Part shown: in pieces, positions 1 to 8,455 of the stretch
How positions within the stretch are numbered: position 1 is the first letter of the stretch
Layout: every line of letters begins with the position of its first letter
Source of the DNA: Anaerolineae bacterium
GTDB taxonomy: Bacteria > Chloroflexota > Anaerolineae > Anaerolineales > Villigracilaceae
Direction: 5' to 3'
Length of the DNA: 46,342 nt
NCBI GenBank assembly: GCA_003130845.1
Contig: QEXW01000083.1
Coordinates: 1-46,342, forward strand
The notes under the pieces: model-generated
Databases searched by the model: none
Seen by the model: only the letters and a program-made list of their open reading frames with translations
What the model was told of the DNA's origin: nothing
Program-made: the position numbers and the translations under genes

Positions 1-735
1 GCCACCATCAACACCACCCACAAACGCTACATCGAAGTCATCCCGCTCATCCCACCTTACCCCTCAGCAGTCCCAGGCCATTACAGCCTAGAAGTGCAAA
101 TTTATCGTGGCTATTGGATGGTAACCTGGTTTAAGCGAGAATTTGGCCTGCGTGAACAACAACTCGCCGAAGAACAGGGCATCGAACCCGAAGCCTTATT
201 CGACGACCTGGTACGAAACGTCCCCCCTGGCTCCGAAGGCTTAATGCTACAGCCGTTCTGGTCGCCAGGCCTACGCTTCCCCGGCCCCGAAGCACGCGGC
301 GCCGTCATTGGCTTCAACGACATCCATACCCGCGCCCATCTCTACCGTGCCATCCTAGAGGGCTTGGCCTACGCCTTACGCGAAGGCGCAGAGCGCACCG
401 CCAAACGCAGCGGCGTGCCATTGACCGAATTACGCATCGCCGGTGGTGGCAGCCAGAGCGATGCCGCCATGCAACTCACTGCCGACGTGTTCGGCCTGCC
501 AGCCTCACGTCCCCACGTGTACGAAGCCTCTGGCCTAGGCGCAGCCATCGATGCCGCTGTCGGCATCGGCATCCACCCAGATTTCAAGACCGCCATTCGT
601 GAAATGACCCATCGCGGCACAACCTTCGACCCCGACCCGAAAACGCACGCTCGTTACGATGAACTGTTTCGGCACGTCTATCAGCGCATGTACCAGCGAC
701 TGCAACCGCTCTACCAAGTCATGAACAAGTCCTAA
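1..735 (+). CDS. FGGY-family carbohydrate kinase, C-terminal part (5' truncated by window edge)
   Basis: The open frame runs from the first base of the window, so the gene starts upstream; 244 codons are visible. FGGY kinases phosphorylate sugars or polyols (xylulose, ribulose, glycerol and others) with ATP in the cytoplasm. The visible part is the C-terminal actin-like ATPase domain. It contains the RGYWMVTWF segment, the EGLAYALREG helix and the nucleotide-binding GGGSQSDAAMQ loop, followed by the ASGLGAAIDAA stretch typical of the family. The substrate cannot be told because the N-terminal sugar-binding domain is missing. It converges on ffh, and its stop codon lies at the edge of the ffh terminator. 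Confidence 0.85.
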   Translation, partial: ATINTTHKRYIEVIPLIPPYPSAVPGHYSLEVQIYRGYWMVTWFKREFGLREQQLAEEQGIEPEALFDDLVRNVPPGSEGLMLQPFWSPGLRFPGPEARGAVIGFNDIHTRAHLYRAILEGLAYALREGAERTAKRSGVPLTELRIAGGGSQSDAAMQLTADVFGLPASRPHVYEASGLGAAIDAAVGIGIHPDFKTAIREMTHRGTTFDPDPKTHARYDELFRHVYQRMYQRLQPLYQVMNKS

Positions 736-769
736 AAAAATCCGCCGGAAGATTGTCTCCCCGGCGGAT
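733..769 (-). terminator. Rho-independent terminator of ffh
   Basis: A perfect 9-bp inverted repeat (740-748 with 761-769, arm ATCCGCCGG) encloses a 12-nt loop. On the minus strand it is followed by a run of seven T residues (plus-strand A run 734-740). It lies just after the ffh stop. The plus-strand side has no T run, so it serves ffh rather than the kinase. Confidence 0.9.
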
Positions 770-773
770 GGCA

Positions 774-2096
774 TTACCCAAATAAGCGCGGCAACCCTTT
801 CATACCCGTCTTTTGCAAAGTCTTCATCAACTTCTGCGTCTCACGGAACTGCTTCATCAACCGATTCACCGCCTGCACATCATTCCCCGACCCGGCAGCA
901 ATGCGGCGGCGGCGCGAAGCATTCAAAATATCCGGATTACGCCGTTCCTCCGGCGTCATCGAATTGATAATCGCCTCAATCTGCTTAAAATTCCTCTCCA
1001 CCTCGCGCGGGTCCACCTGGCGGGCTACCTGTCCTAACTGCCCAGGCAACATCTCTAACAACTGTGTCAACGGACCCATCTTGCGCATCTGCCGCATCTG
1101 CTCCAACCAATCCTGCAAATCCAAATCGCCCTTCATCAACTTTTGGGCTTGTTTTTGCGCGGTTTGGGCATCAAACGCCGCCTCCGCCTTTTCAATCAGA
1201 CCAATCACATCGCCCATACCCAAAATGCGCGAAGCCAAGCGCGAGGGGTCATACGTTTCCAAAGCGTCCAGCTTTTCACCTGTGCCTAAATACTTAATCG
1301 GCACACCCGTCACCGAACGAATAGAAATCGCCGCCCCACCACGCGCATCGCCGTCCATCTTGGTCAGAATGAGCCCGGTAATCGCAACATGGTCACGAAA
1401 ACCCTCGGCCACATGCAACGCTTCCTGACCAATCATTGCATCTACCACCAGCAAGACCTCCACCGGCGAAATCCGCTTCTCAATCGCCTTCAGCTCGGTC
1501 ATCAGAGCATCATCGAGTTGCGAACGGCCAGCGGTATCCATAATCATCACCGTATAACCGCCCTTTTGCGCTTGGTCGAGCGCATAAGCGGCCAACTCCG
1601 GCGGCTTCTTTTTCAAATCGGCAATCACCGGCACATCAATCCACTCACCCAATTGCTGCAATTGCTGCACCGCTGCCGGGCGATAGGGATCACCTGCCAC
1701 CAACATCACCCGTTCACCACGCGAACGCAACAACTTCGCCAGCTTCCCAGCCTGAGTCGTCTTACCGGAACCTTGCAAACCCACCAGCATCACCACGCGC
1801 GGCTTAGGACCCGAAAGATTAAGCGGCGCCGGCTCACCCAGCGTAGCAATCAACTCCTCATGCACAATCTTGATCACTTGCTGACCAGGATTAAGCGCCT
1901 TCGAGACCTCCGCCCCTACCGCGCGTGTTTTCACACGGCTAACGAAATCCTTCACAACGCTATAATGCACATCGGCTTCCAACAAAGCCAAGCGCACCTC
2001 GCGCATCGCAAGATCCACATCCGCTTCGGAAAGCTTGCCCCGGCGGCGCAACTGGTCAAAGACCTGATTTAGACGATTGGTGAGATTCTCAAACAT
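774..2096 (-). CDS. ffh: Signal recognition particle protein Ffh (SRP54)
   Basis: Ffh is the GTPase protein of the signal recognition particle; it binds 4.5S RNA and signal peptides and delivers ribosomes to FtsY at the membrane. The 440-residue length is normal. The order is an N-terminal four-helix bundle (about 1-90), the G domain with P-loop GLQGSGKTT (106-114) and DTAGR, then the methionine-rich M domain with LLEMLPG and the RNA-binding SRRRRIAAGSG motif near 395. The ATG at 2096 fits the family N terminus (MFENLTNRL). It is a single gene with its own terminator and diverges from the ACT-domain gene at 2182. Confidence 0.97.
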   Translation of the reverse strand: MFENLTNRLNQVFDQLRRRGKLSEADVDLAMREVRLALLEADVHYSVVKDFVSRVKTRAVGAEVSKALNPGQQVIKIVHEELIATLGEPAPLNLSGPKPRVVMLVGLQGSGKTTQAGKLAKLLRSRGERVMLVAGDPYRPAAVQQLQQLGEWIDVPVIADLKKKPPELAAYALDQAQKGGYTVMIMDTAGRSQLDDALMTELKAIEKRISPVEVLLVVDAMIGQEALHVAEGFRDHVAITGLILTKMDGDARGGAAISIRSVTGVPIKYLGTGEKLDALETYDPSRLASRILGMGDVIGLIEKAEAAFDAQTAQKQAQKLMKGDLDLQDWLEQMRQMRKMGPLTQLLEMLPGQLGQVARQVDPREVERNFKQIEAIINSMTPEERRNPDILNASRRRRIAAGSGNDVQAVNRLMKQFRETQKLMKTLQKTGMKGLPRLFG

Positions 2097-2152
2097 AGCG
2101 CGCAGATTGTAGTGTAGAAAAAGGGGATGGTCAAGGAACGAACAGGCACGAT

Positions 2153-2176
2153 TATAATAGCCTCACGTGCAAGGAG
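2153..2176 (+). promoter_or_regulatory. -10 box and ribosome-binding site for the ACT_7 operon
   Basis: A consensus -10 box TATAAT lies at 2153-2158; a -35 box at the right distance is weak. An AGGAG at 2172-2176 sits 5 nt before ATG 2182. The predicted transcript start near 2165 gives a leader of only about 17 nt, which rules out the in-frame GTG at 2167 as the start. Confidence 0.55.
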
Positions 2177-2181
2177 CAGAG

Positions 2182-2868
2182 ATGAAACCTCTAAAATTTA
2201 GCATCCTCGAAGGTCCCTTCACCATCCACCGCATCAAACCCGGCGCTGTGCTACCCAAAGGCCTCACCTCCAGCCCGTTCTACAGCATTAGCGGTTCTGC
2301 TGAAGAACTTTCCATCGTCGCACCAGAACGCATCGCCATCGAAAGCGAACAATCCGAACCTGGCTGGAGCGCGCTCAAAGTCCTCGGCCCACTCCCCTTC
2401 GACGAAGTCGGCCTCCTGGCAGGCATTTCTACCATCTTAGCCACTGCCGATATCCCCATATTTGCTGTCTCCACCTTCGAAACCGACTACATCCTCATCA
2501 AGCGTGAACATCTCAAAGCAGCAAAAACCGCTCTTACCGCAGCCGGGCACAAGATTGCACGCCCCCAAAAAGTAGATGAAAAAGCCACCACCCCCCTCAA
2601 CGCCGCATCCTACGCTCTGCTGCTGGAAAAACAAATACCGCTCATCAAAAACCTGCTGATTGAAAAAATTGGCCCGGCGGCGCTTGCCACCCTACGCAGC
2701 GAAGCCGCCCTAGCCGCTGCGGTTGGCGGCCTATATGAATTTCTACCCACCGCCATCCGGCTCGTCATCAACCGTGATGCCTTTGTCAACTACTGCGTGC
2801 GCAACCTAGACCGCATCTTACCCGAAATCCCCATCCCGGCCAAACAACCTGCCCGAAAATCTCGATGA
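2182..2868 (+). CDS. ACT_7-family amino-acid-binding protein with extra C-terminal domain
   Basis: This 228-residue protein begins with a roughly 130-residue region like the ACT_7/COG3603 family. It shows the W-x-ALKVLGPLPFDEVGLL stretch followed by IPIFAVSTFETDYILIK, the usual pair of ACT-like motifs. ACT domains bind small ligands such as amino acids and act allosterically; no ligand is known for this family. Residues about 140-228 form a helical C-terminal extension that is not part of the usual short ACT_7 protein and that I do not recognise. ATG 2182 is preferred over GTG 2167 because it has the Shine-Dalgarno. Its stop overlaps the next start by 4 nt (ATGA), so it is coupled to the glycosyltransferase gene. 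Confidence 0.75.
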   Translation: MKPLKFSILEGPFTIHRIKPGAVLPKGLTSSPFYSISGSAEELSIVAPERIAIESEQSEPGWSALKVLGPLPFDEVGLLAGISTILATADIPIFAVSTFETDYILIKREHLKAAKTALTAAGHKIARPQKVDEKATTPLNAASYALLLEKQIPLIKNLLIEKIGPAALATLRSEAALAAAVGGLYEFLPTAIRLVINRDAFVNYCVRNLDRILPEIPIPAKQPARKSR

Positions 2869-5234
2869 CCTACACCGCCCTCTTTGCACTCTGGACCATC
2901 CAGGGCAGTCTCGCGTTCCTCTGGCTCCTGCTCTTACCCAGCGACGCCGGTCGCTTTTCTTTCGGACGATGGATGCTGCTAGGCACCGCCCTAACCCTCA
3001 GCGGATTGTCCGCCCTAGCCTGGCACCGTGCCCGCACCAAAACCTTCCCCCCTCCTCTTGCTCCCCTTACTCATGACATTCTCTACCTGTTTGCGCTAAG
3101 CGCCGCTCTCTCGGCCCCCCTCCTCATACTCACCCTACACACCTTAGGGCAAACCAGCTACACCTACACCGCCTATGCCTCCCGCCTGACCCCCCTGGCA
3201 ACATGGTTCACCCTAGCCGGACTAGAATGGCTCTCTCTGCACCACCGTAAGCGAACCTTATCGGTGACCCCCTCCCAAATTCATTCCTTTCTTATCATCC
3301 TCTCCATCCTAGCCCTGCTCGCCTTGCTGATTCTAACCACCCGCTGGGGGCTAACTCCCACACGAGATGGCTCCTTCGGCCATCCAGCCACCCCTTTCCT
3401 AGAATGGCAAATCCTTCTGGCGCTGACGATTGCCCTCATCGCCACACTCCTCCTGCCGCGTCTCTCAACACACCGCCTCGACCGAATTGCCTTTCCCCTC
3501 GTATACCTATTTACCTGCCTCGTATGGCTCACAGACCCGCTCATCCCGGGCTTCTTCGCCACCCCGCCACGCGCCCCTAACTTTGAACCCTACCCATTTT
3601 CCGATGCCCTCATTTACGCCCAATATGCCCAACAAGCCCTAATCGGCGAGGGGCTGCTCTGGCCAGACATACCCACCCGGCCATTTTACGTCTCCCTGCT
3701 GGTTTGGCAGCACGCCTTAGCCGGACAAAACTACTACCATGTCATCACACTCCAAACGCTCTGGCTAGCCTTCTTTCCGGCCTGTTTATACCTACTTGGC
3801 AAAGAACTCGGCTCACGACCGCTTGGTTTCATGCTAGCTATCCTAGCCACCCTGCGCGACCTAACCGCCAATCATGCCGCACCATTTGCCCTCAACTACA
3901 CCTACTCCAAACTTTACTTCTCAGAAATTCCCACAGCACTATTTCTGACTCTCTTTACCATCCTAGCCATCCGTTGGATAAAATCTCCCCGTCCCGTCTG
4001 GTACACCTTACTTACGGGCGGCATCCTGGGCATAGCAACGCTCATTCGCCTACAAAGCAGCATCTTACTTGTCCCCGTGGGGCTAATCAGCCTAATTTCC
4101 CTCGGGAAAACGCGCCGAACCGACTGGTTACGCGGCCTGGCCTGCATAACAATTGGCCTCTTCCTTACTCTCACCCCCTGGCTCATCCGCAACTTCCTTG
4201 CCGCTGGCGGTCTAGTACTAGATAACCCCATCTCACAATCTATGGTCCTTGCCCGACGCTGGAGTGGCAGCAGCGGCAACGAAAGCATCCCTCGTCTGCC
4301 AGGAGAAAGCACTGCGCAATATGTCAATCGGCTAAACCAGATGGCACTCCAACATCTCAAACAAAACCCCCAGCGCATTCTTCGCAGTGCCGCCAATCAC
4401 TTTTTCAACAATCTCATCAGTAGTTTGCACACCTTCCCCGTCCGTGACCGTCTAACCCAACCAAACGACTTAATCTGGCCAACCCATGCCTTCTGGCAAA
4501 GCGGATTTCGCTCCATACCGTTGACGGCCATTTTCTTATTACTCTTTGCCATAGGCTTAACAGCCGCTTGGCATCGCCTTCGATACATCGGGCTACTCCC
4601 AGTTGCGCTAAGCTTGTCCTACCACGCCTGGACGGCACTTTTTCTTAGTTCTGGTGACCGTTTCCTAGTACCGATTGACTGGAGCACCTACCTCTACCAA
4701 GCATGGGGCTTACTACTTCTTGGACAAACCGCACTCTCTGGACTTTACAATGCCTCAGCCGCTTGGCAATCTAACCAACTACATCAACCCGAAATCCGTA
4801 AGCAAGACAACCTGCCAAATTTGGCATTAACCTTATTCACCATTGTCGGCATCCTGCTCATTGGTGCATCACTGCCCTTAACAGAACTTCTCTTCCCCAA
4901 AAAATACTCTCATAGCATAGCCTGTCCATTCACCCTGCGCCCTAACGAACTCTGTCTGCAAGGTCGTGCCATCTACCCGCGCTACTACCCAGCCGGTGAC
5001 GGCGAACCGGGAACAGCCAAACTGGGTTATGAAATAAGTAACAACGCCCGCCTGGTCTTCTGGCTAGCTGGCCCACAGCCTGGGCTGGTCATTTTGCCGC
5101 TCGAAACCCCTCCTCCTTCCTTCCCACATACCGCCGACGTGTGGGTTGTTGGCGAAAAACAGGGTGAGGCACTGCAAGCAAGAGTTATTCAGGTCGAAAA
5201 AGACGGAAAGGTACAGGTATTTTCTACTCCATAA
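2865..5234 (+). CDS. GT-C fold membrane glycosyltransferase (ArnT/PMT-like)
   Basis: A 789-residue integral membrane protein with about a dozen or more hydrophobic helices. A large loop carries the acidic SDALIYAQYAQQ motif near residue 245, as in GT39/GT83-type enzymes that use polyprenyl-phosphate sugars as donors, and an IRLQSS arginine segment after helix LLTGGILGIATL. A soluble region with LPGESTAQYVNRLNQMALQHL follows, and there is a beta-rich C-terminal tail after the last helix. The likely role is transfer of a sugar to lipid, protein or glycan on the outer face of the membrane; donor and acceptor are unknown. The polyprenol-phosphate glycosyltransferase at 10463 could supply donors (inference). 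It overlaps the ACT gene by 4 nt and is followed at once by the 5238-5500 repeat array. Confidence 0.7.
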   Translation: MTYTALFALWTIQGSLAFLWLLLLPSDAGRFSFGRWMLLGTALTLSGLSALAWHRARTKTFPPPLAPLTHDILYLFALSAALSAPLLILTLHTLGQTSYTYTAYASRLTPLATWFTLAGLEWLSLHHRKRTLSVTPSQIHSFLIILSILALLALLILTTRWGLTPTRDGSFGHPATPFLEWQILLALTIALIATLLLPRLSTHRLDRIAFPLVYLFTCLVWLTDPLIPGFFATPPRAPNFEPYPFSDALIYAQYAQQALIGEGLLWPDIPTRPFYVSLLVWQHALAGQNYYHVITLQTLWLAFFPACLYLLGKELGSRPLGFMLAILATLRDLTANHAAPFALNYTYSKLYFSEIPTALFLTLFTILAIRWIKSPRPVWYTLLTGGILGIATLIRLQSSILLVPVGLISLISLGKTRRTDWLRGLACITIGLFLTLTPWLIRNFLAAGGLVLDNPISQSMVLARRWSGSSGNESIPRLPGESTAQYVNRLNQMALQHLKQNPQRILRSAANHFFNNLISSLHTFPVRDRLTQPNDLIWPTHAFWQSGFRSIPLTAIFLLLFAIGLTAAWHRLRYIGLLPVALSLSYHAWTALFLSSGDRFLVPIDWSTYLYQAWGLLLLGQTALSGLYNASAAWQSNQLHQPEIRKQDNLPNLALTLFTIVGILLIGASLPLTELLFPKKYSHSIACPFTLRPNELCLQGRAIYPRYYPAGDGEPGTAKLGYEISNNARLVFWLAGPQPGLVILPLETPPPSFPHTADVWVVGEKQGEALQARVIQVEKDGKVQVFSTP

Positions 5235-5237
5235 ATC

Positions 5238-5500
5238 ATCCGTTGCCCATCCGCTGCCCCATCCGCTTATCTGCTTCCCCATCCGTTGCCTCATCCGCTT
5301 ATCCGCTTCCTCATCCGTTACCTCATCCGTTGCCTCATCCGCTTATCCGCTTCCTCATCCGTTGCCTCATCCGTTGCCCCATCCGCTTATCCGCTCCCCC
5401 ATCCGTTGCCCCATCCGTTGCCTCATCCGTTGCCCCATCCGCTTATCCGCTCCCCCATCCGTTGCCCCATCCGCTTATCCGCTTCCCCATCCGTTGCCTC
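5238..5500 (+). repeat. Intergenic array of 12-nt and 20-nt repeat units (18 units)
   Basis: The whole gap between the glycosyltransferase stop and the EamA start is one array. Unit A is atccgttgccYc (12 nt, 12 copies, the first 11 nt long); unit B is atccgcttatccgctYccYc (20 nt, 6 copies). The order is A A B A B A A B A A B A A A B A B A. Every unit starts with ATCCGYT, and B is an 8-nt piece plus an A-like 12-mer. The plus strand is pyrimidine-rich and has little self-complementarity. The same units occur, with an added 13-nt form, inside the gene at 42275. Three overlapping open frames cross the array only because the units lack stop codons. Confidence 0.95.
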
Positions 5501-5512
5501 ATCTACTAACCT

Positions 5513-6370
5513 ATGAGAATCAAAGCCGACTTAACCCTCTTTGCCGTTGCCATCATCTGGGGAACGGCCTTCATCGCCCAAGACATTGCTGGGCAATACC
5601 GGCTGGCCTACCTATTCAACGCCATCAGCTTTCTACTTGGCGCGCTAGCACTTCTTCCGTTCGTGCCGCGCGGTCAACCAATCACCAGAGAACAATGGAA
5701 ATGGATGATAATCGCTGGCCTTGTCCTATTCATAGCAGCCGCCCTACAACAAATTGGCATATTCTACACACAAGTTGCCAATGCAGGCTTCCTGACCAGC
5801 CTATACACCGTCTTCACCCCCTTTCTGCTATGGATATTCTTCCGTGAAAAACCGCATCGGCTCGACATAGTGGCCGTGATAGCAGCAATCAGTGGTGCGT
5901 GGCTCCTTTCCACGGGAGGCCAAGGATTAAAACTTCAACAAGGCGATGGATTAATTTTTATCGGTGCGCTCTTTTGGGCTGCGCACTTCGTCATACTGGG
6001 AAAATTTGCCGCGCGCTACGAACCCATCTCATTTTCGATTGGGCAATTTCTGGTCTGCGGCCTACTCAACCTAACCACCGGCCTACTGACCGAACCCCTC
6101 ACTGCACTCACCGCCCTCCCCCTACTTGGTGCGATTGCCTATCGAGGACTGATGTCAGTTGGAATTGGCTACACCCTACAAGTTTGGGGACAAAACCACA
6201 CCCCTCCTACCGACGCCGCGCTCATCCTGAGCATGGAATCGGTCTTTGCAGCCCTAGCTGGCTGGCTAATCTTGAGTCAACACCTCACCGCATTACAAAT
6301 CACTGGCTGTGCAATCATCTTCGTAGCCGTCATGCTCACACAACTAAAGACCACACCCACACACCGCTAG
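5513..6370 (+). CDS. EamA/DMT-superfamily transporter
   Basis: A 285-residue protein with ten predicted transmembrane helices in two EamA repeats (about 1-135 and 145-280). The first helix has the typical AIIWGTAFIAQD start, and the second repeat has the ALILSMESVFAALAGWLIL signature near the end. Members export or import metabolites such as amino acids and nucleosides by proton exchange; the substrate cannot be predicted. The ATG lies 12 nt after the repeat array and has no clear Shine-Dalgarno, so expression may depend on read-through from the upstream operon. The next gene starts 4 nt after its stop. Confidence 0.88.
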   Translation: MRIKADLTLFAVAIIWGTAFIAQDIAGQYRLAYLFNAISFLLGALALLPFVPRGQPITREQWKWMIIAGLVLFIAAALQQIGIFYTQVANAGFLTSLYTVFTPFLLWIFFREKPHRLDIVAVIAAISGAWLLSTGGQGLKLQQGDGLIFIGALFWAAHFVILGKFAARYEPISFSIGQFLVCGLLNLTTGLLTEPLTALTALPLLGAIAYRGLMSVGIGYTLQVWGQNHTPPTDAALILSMESVFAALAGWLILSQHLTALQITGCAIIFVAVMLTQLKTTPTHR

Positions 6371-6374
6371 AAAC

Positions 6375-7241
6375 ATGAAAGCACCGCCAGTCACCGACCT
6401 AATCCGCCGCCGCTTTTCCTGTCGGCACTACGCGGGCTACCCCATTGCAGCAGAAAAACAACAAGCACTACAAACCGCACTCACGCACCTACCACCAGCA
6501 CCCTTTGGCAACCAACCCCGCTTCTGCCTCATCACCGCTGACGAAAACGACAACACCGCCCTGCGCGGACTAGGGACCTACGGATTCATTCGTGGCGCCA
6601 CCGGCTTCATCATAGGCGCCAGCCAAACAGCGCCCAACCACCTAGAAGACTTCGGCTACCTGATGGAATGGCTCATCCTGCGCGCCACATCGCTCAACCT
6701 AGGTACCTGCTGGTTAGGCGGCACCTTCACCAAGAGCAAATTTGCGCAAAAAATTGGCCTATACAGCTACGAAACCATCCCTGCCGTGACCGCCGTAGGT
6801 GAATTTTTCACTCCACAACAAGCCAGGCAAGGATGGATTAGCGCCTTAGCGGGGTCCCGTCACCGTTTACCTTGGCACTTGCTGTTCTTCGAACGCGACT
6901 TTGACCACCCTCTTGACGAAAAGCAGGCTGGCAAATACGCCATTCCCCTCGAAATGGTGCGCCTAGCGCCCTCGGCCTCCAACAAACAGCCCTGGCGAGT
7001 CATCAAAGACCGCAACCACTGGCATTTCTACCTGCAGCACACCCCCGGCTACCGCGCCGACCCACTCAAAATTCTACTTGGCCTATGCGACCTACAACGC
7101 CTGGACATGGGCATTGCCCTGTGCCACTTTGAATTAACCGCCCGAGAAAGCGGCCTCTCTGGCAGCTGGATAATCATTCCAGAACGCCAATCGCCTCCTG
7201 GTGCACAAACACGTTACACCGCCACGTGGAGAATCGAATAG
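6375..7241 (+). CDS. Nitroreductase-family flavoprotein (TM nitroreductase type)
   Basis: A 288-residue protein of the putative TM-nitroreductase family, the fused two-half form that binds FMN. The N-terminal half has DLIRRRFSCRHY and the GNQPRF loop; the middle has NLGTCWLGGTFTKSKF; the C-terminal half has MVRLAPSASNKQPWR and LQRLDMGIALCHFEL, where conserved Ser/Asn/Lys/Gln residues contact FMN. Such enzymes use NAD(P)H to reduce nitro groups, quinones or enones; the physiological substrate is unknown. It is embedded in the plus-strand run with gaps of 4 and 9 nt. Confidence 0.85.
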   Translation: MKAPPVTDLIRRRFSCRHYAGYPIAAEKQQALQTALTHLPPAPFGNQPRFCLITADENDNTALRGLGTYGFIRGATGFIIGASQTAPNHLEDFGYLMEWLILRATSLNLGTCWLGGTFTKSKFAQKIGLYSYETIPAVTAVGEFFTPQQARQGWISALAGSRHRLPWHLLFFERDFDHPLDEKQAGKYAIPLEMVRLAPSASNKQPWRVIKDRNHWHFYLQHTPGYRADPLKILLGLCDLQRLDMGIALCHFELTARESGLSGSWIIIPERQSPPGAQTRYTATWRIE

Positions 7242-7250
7242 AATAAAAGC

Positions 7251-8453
7251 ATGAAACACATCGCCTGGCTAGCGCTCACCTTACTACTTCTCTCCTGCGA
7301 TTCACAAGCGCAAGCCCCGTCTACCAGCTTCTTAATAGATGGCACGACAGCATACACACTGGAAACAAATTCTAGCACCCCGGCCGCACTGGCTGCTCGC
7401 ATCGGCCTTTCGCTATCCCCTGCCGACCGATTCATCCTCAATGGCAAACTCATCCCAGCAGACCTACCCCTGCCCGGCGGCTTGTCCTACACCCTACAAA
7501 TCCTGCGTGCCGTCAACGTGACCTTACGCACGCCAGAGGGCGAAACCACCTTTCCAAGCGCCGCGCTCACCCTCGGACAAGCACTCACCGAACGCGGATT
7601 AACCCTCAGCACAGCAGATTTTCTTTCCCCATCCCCCGAAACCCCTCTCACCACCGACCTAACCGTCATATATCGTCCAGCAAGAAACTATACCATACGT
7701 GTGGATGGTCAAATCATATCAATCAAATCCTCCGCCACAACAGTGGGGCAAATCCTCGCCTCTGCCGGAACTCCGCTGCTCGGACTAGATTACAGCCTCC
7801 CCCCAGAATCGGCACCTGCCCCTGCCGACGGAATCATCGAAATCGTTCGCGTACAAGAAACACTGACCATCATATCCACCCCCATCCCCTTCAACACCCG
7901 TTACCAAGACACAGCCGACCTACCTCTCGGCTCAGAAAACCTGCTTCAAGCAGGTGAAACCGGATTAAAAATCACCACCCTTCGTATTCGATACGAAAAC
8001 GGCAGCGAAGTCTCACGCCTGCTCGAAAAAGAACAAATTGTACGACAACCCAAAGAACAAATCGTAGGGCGCGGCACGCAAATTACCCTCCAAACCCTAC
8101 AAATCCCTGGAGGCCAAATCCAATATTGGCGCGCAGTACAAATGTATGCCACCTCCTACTCCCCTTGCCGCTCTGGCGGCTCACAATGCTCCTACGGCAC
8201 AGCCAGTGGCTTACCCGTCCAGCGCGGCGTCGTTGCCATGACTCGTGACCTATTCAATGCCCTGCGCGGCACACAAGTCTACGTGCCAGGATACGGCATT
8301 GCCACCATTGGTGACGTGGGTGGCGGCTTCCCCGATGGCCGACTGTGGATTGACCTAGCCTACAGTGATGCAGATTGGCAAAATTGGAGCGGCTGGGTCA
8401 CGGTATACTTCCTCGCCCCTGCTCCAGCCTATATCCCTGAACGACTCAGATAA
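7251..8453 (+). CDS. DUF348-G5-3D domain lipoprotein (YabE/RpfB-like cell-wall protein)
   Basis: A 400-residue exported protein. Residues 1-16 form a signal peptide ending in the lipobox LLSC (Cys16), so it is probably anchored as a lipoprotein. Two DUF348-like repeats (about 88-130 and 146-190, each with LGQAL or VGQIL) are followed by a G5 domain (about 203-281, with EVSRLLEKEQIVRQPKEQIV) and a C-terminal 3D domain (about 297-388). The three aspartates that name the 3D domain are visible in IGDVGGGF (Asp355) and in PDGRLWIDLAYSD (Asp362/368/373). The layout is that of YabE and of RpfB without its lysozyme-like domain; 3D domains are lytic-transglycosylase folds that act on peptidoglycan. 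It stands 2 nt upstream of the LCP gene, consistent with a cell-wall role. Confidence 0.85.
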   Translation: MKHIAWLALTLLLLSCDSQAQAPSTSFLIDGTTAYTLETNSSTPAALAARIGLSLSPADRFILNGKLIPADLPLPGGLSYTLQILRAVNVTLRTPEGETTFPSAALTLGQALTERGLTLSTADFLSPSPETPLTTDLTVIYRPARNYTIRVDGQIISIKSSATTVGQILASAGTPLLGLDYSLPPESAPAPADGIIEIVRVQETLTIISTPIPFNTRYQDTADLPLGSENLLQAGETGLKITTLRIRYENGSEVSRLLEKEQIVRQPKEQIVGRGTQITLQTLQIPGGQIQYWRAVQMYATSYSPCRSGGSQCSYGTASGLPVQRGVVAMTRDLFNALRGTQVYVPGYGIATIGDVGGGFPDGRLWIDLAYSDADWQNWSGWVTVYFLAPAPAYIPERLR

Positions 8454-8455
8454 CC

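Noticed and set aside
901-2072. Plus-strand open frames opposite ffh
   Set aside because: Antisense to a well-supported ffh with full motifs and a terminator; no family features of their own.
5238-5500. CRISPR array
   Set aside because: Units are 12 and 20 nt, directly adjacent, with no unique spacers and no cas genes in the window.
5146-5847. Long open frames across the 5.2-kb repeat array encoding Ser/Pro/His/Leu-rich peptides
   Set aside because: They exist because the repeat units lack stop codons in every frame; they have no ribosome-binding site and run out of frame through the transporter gene.
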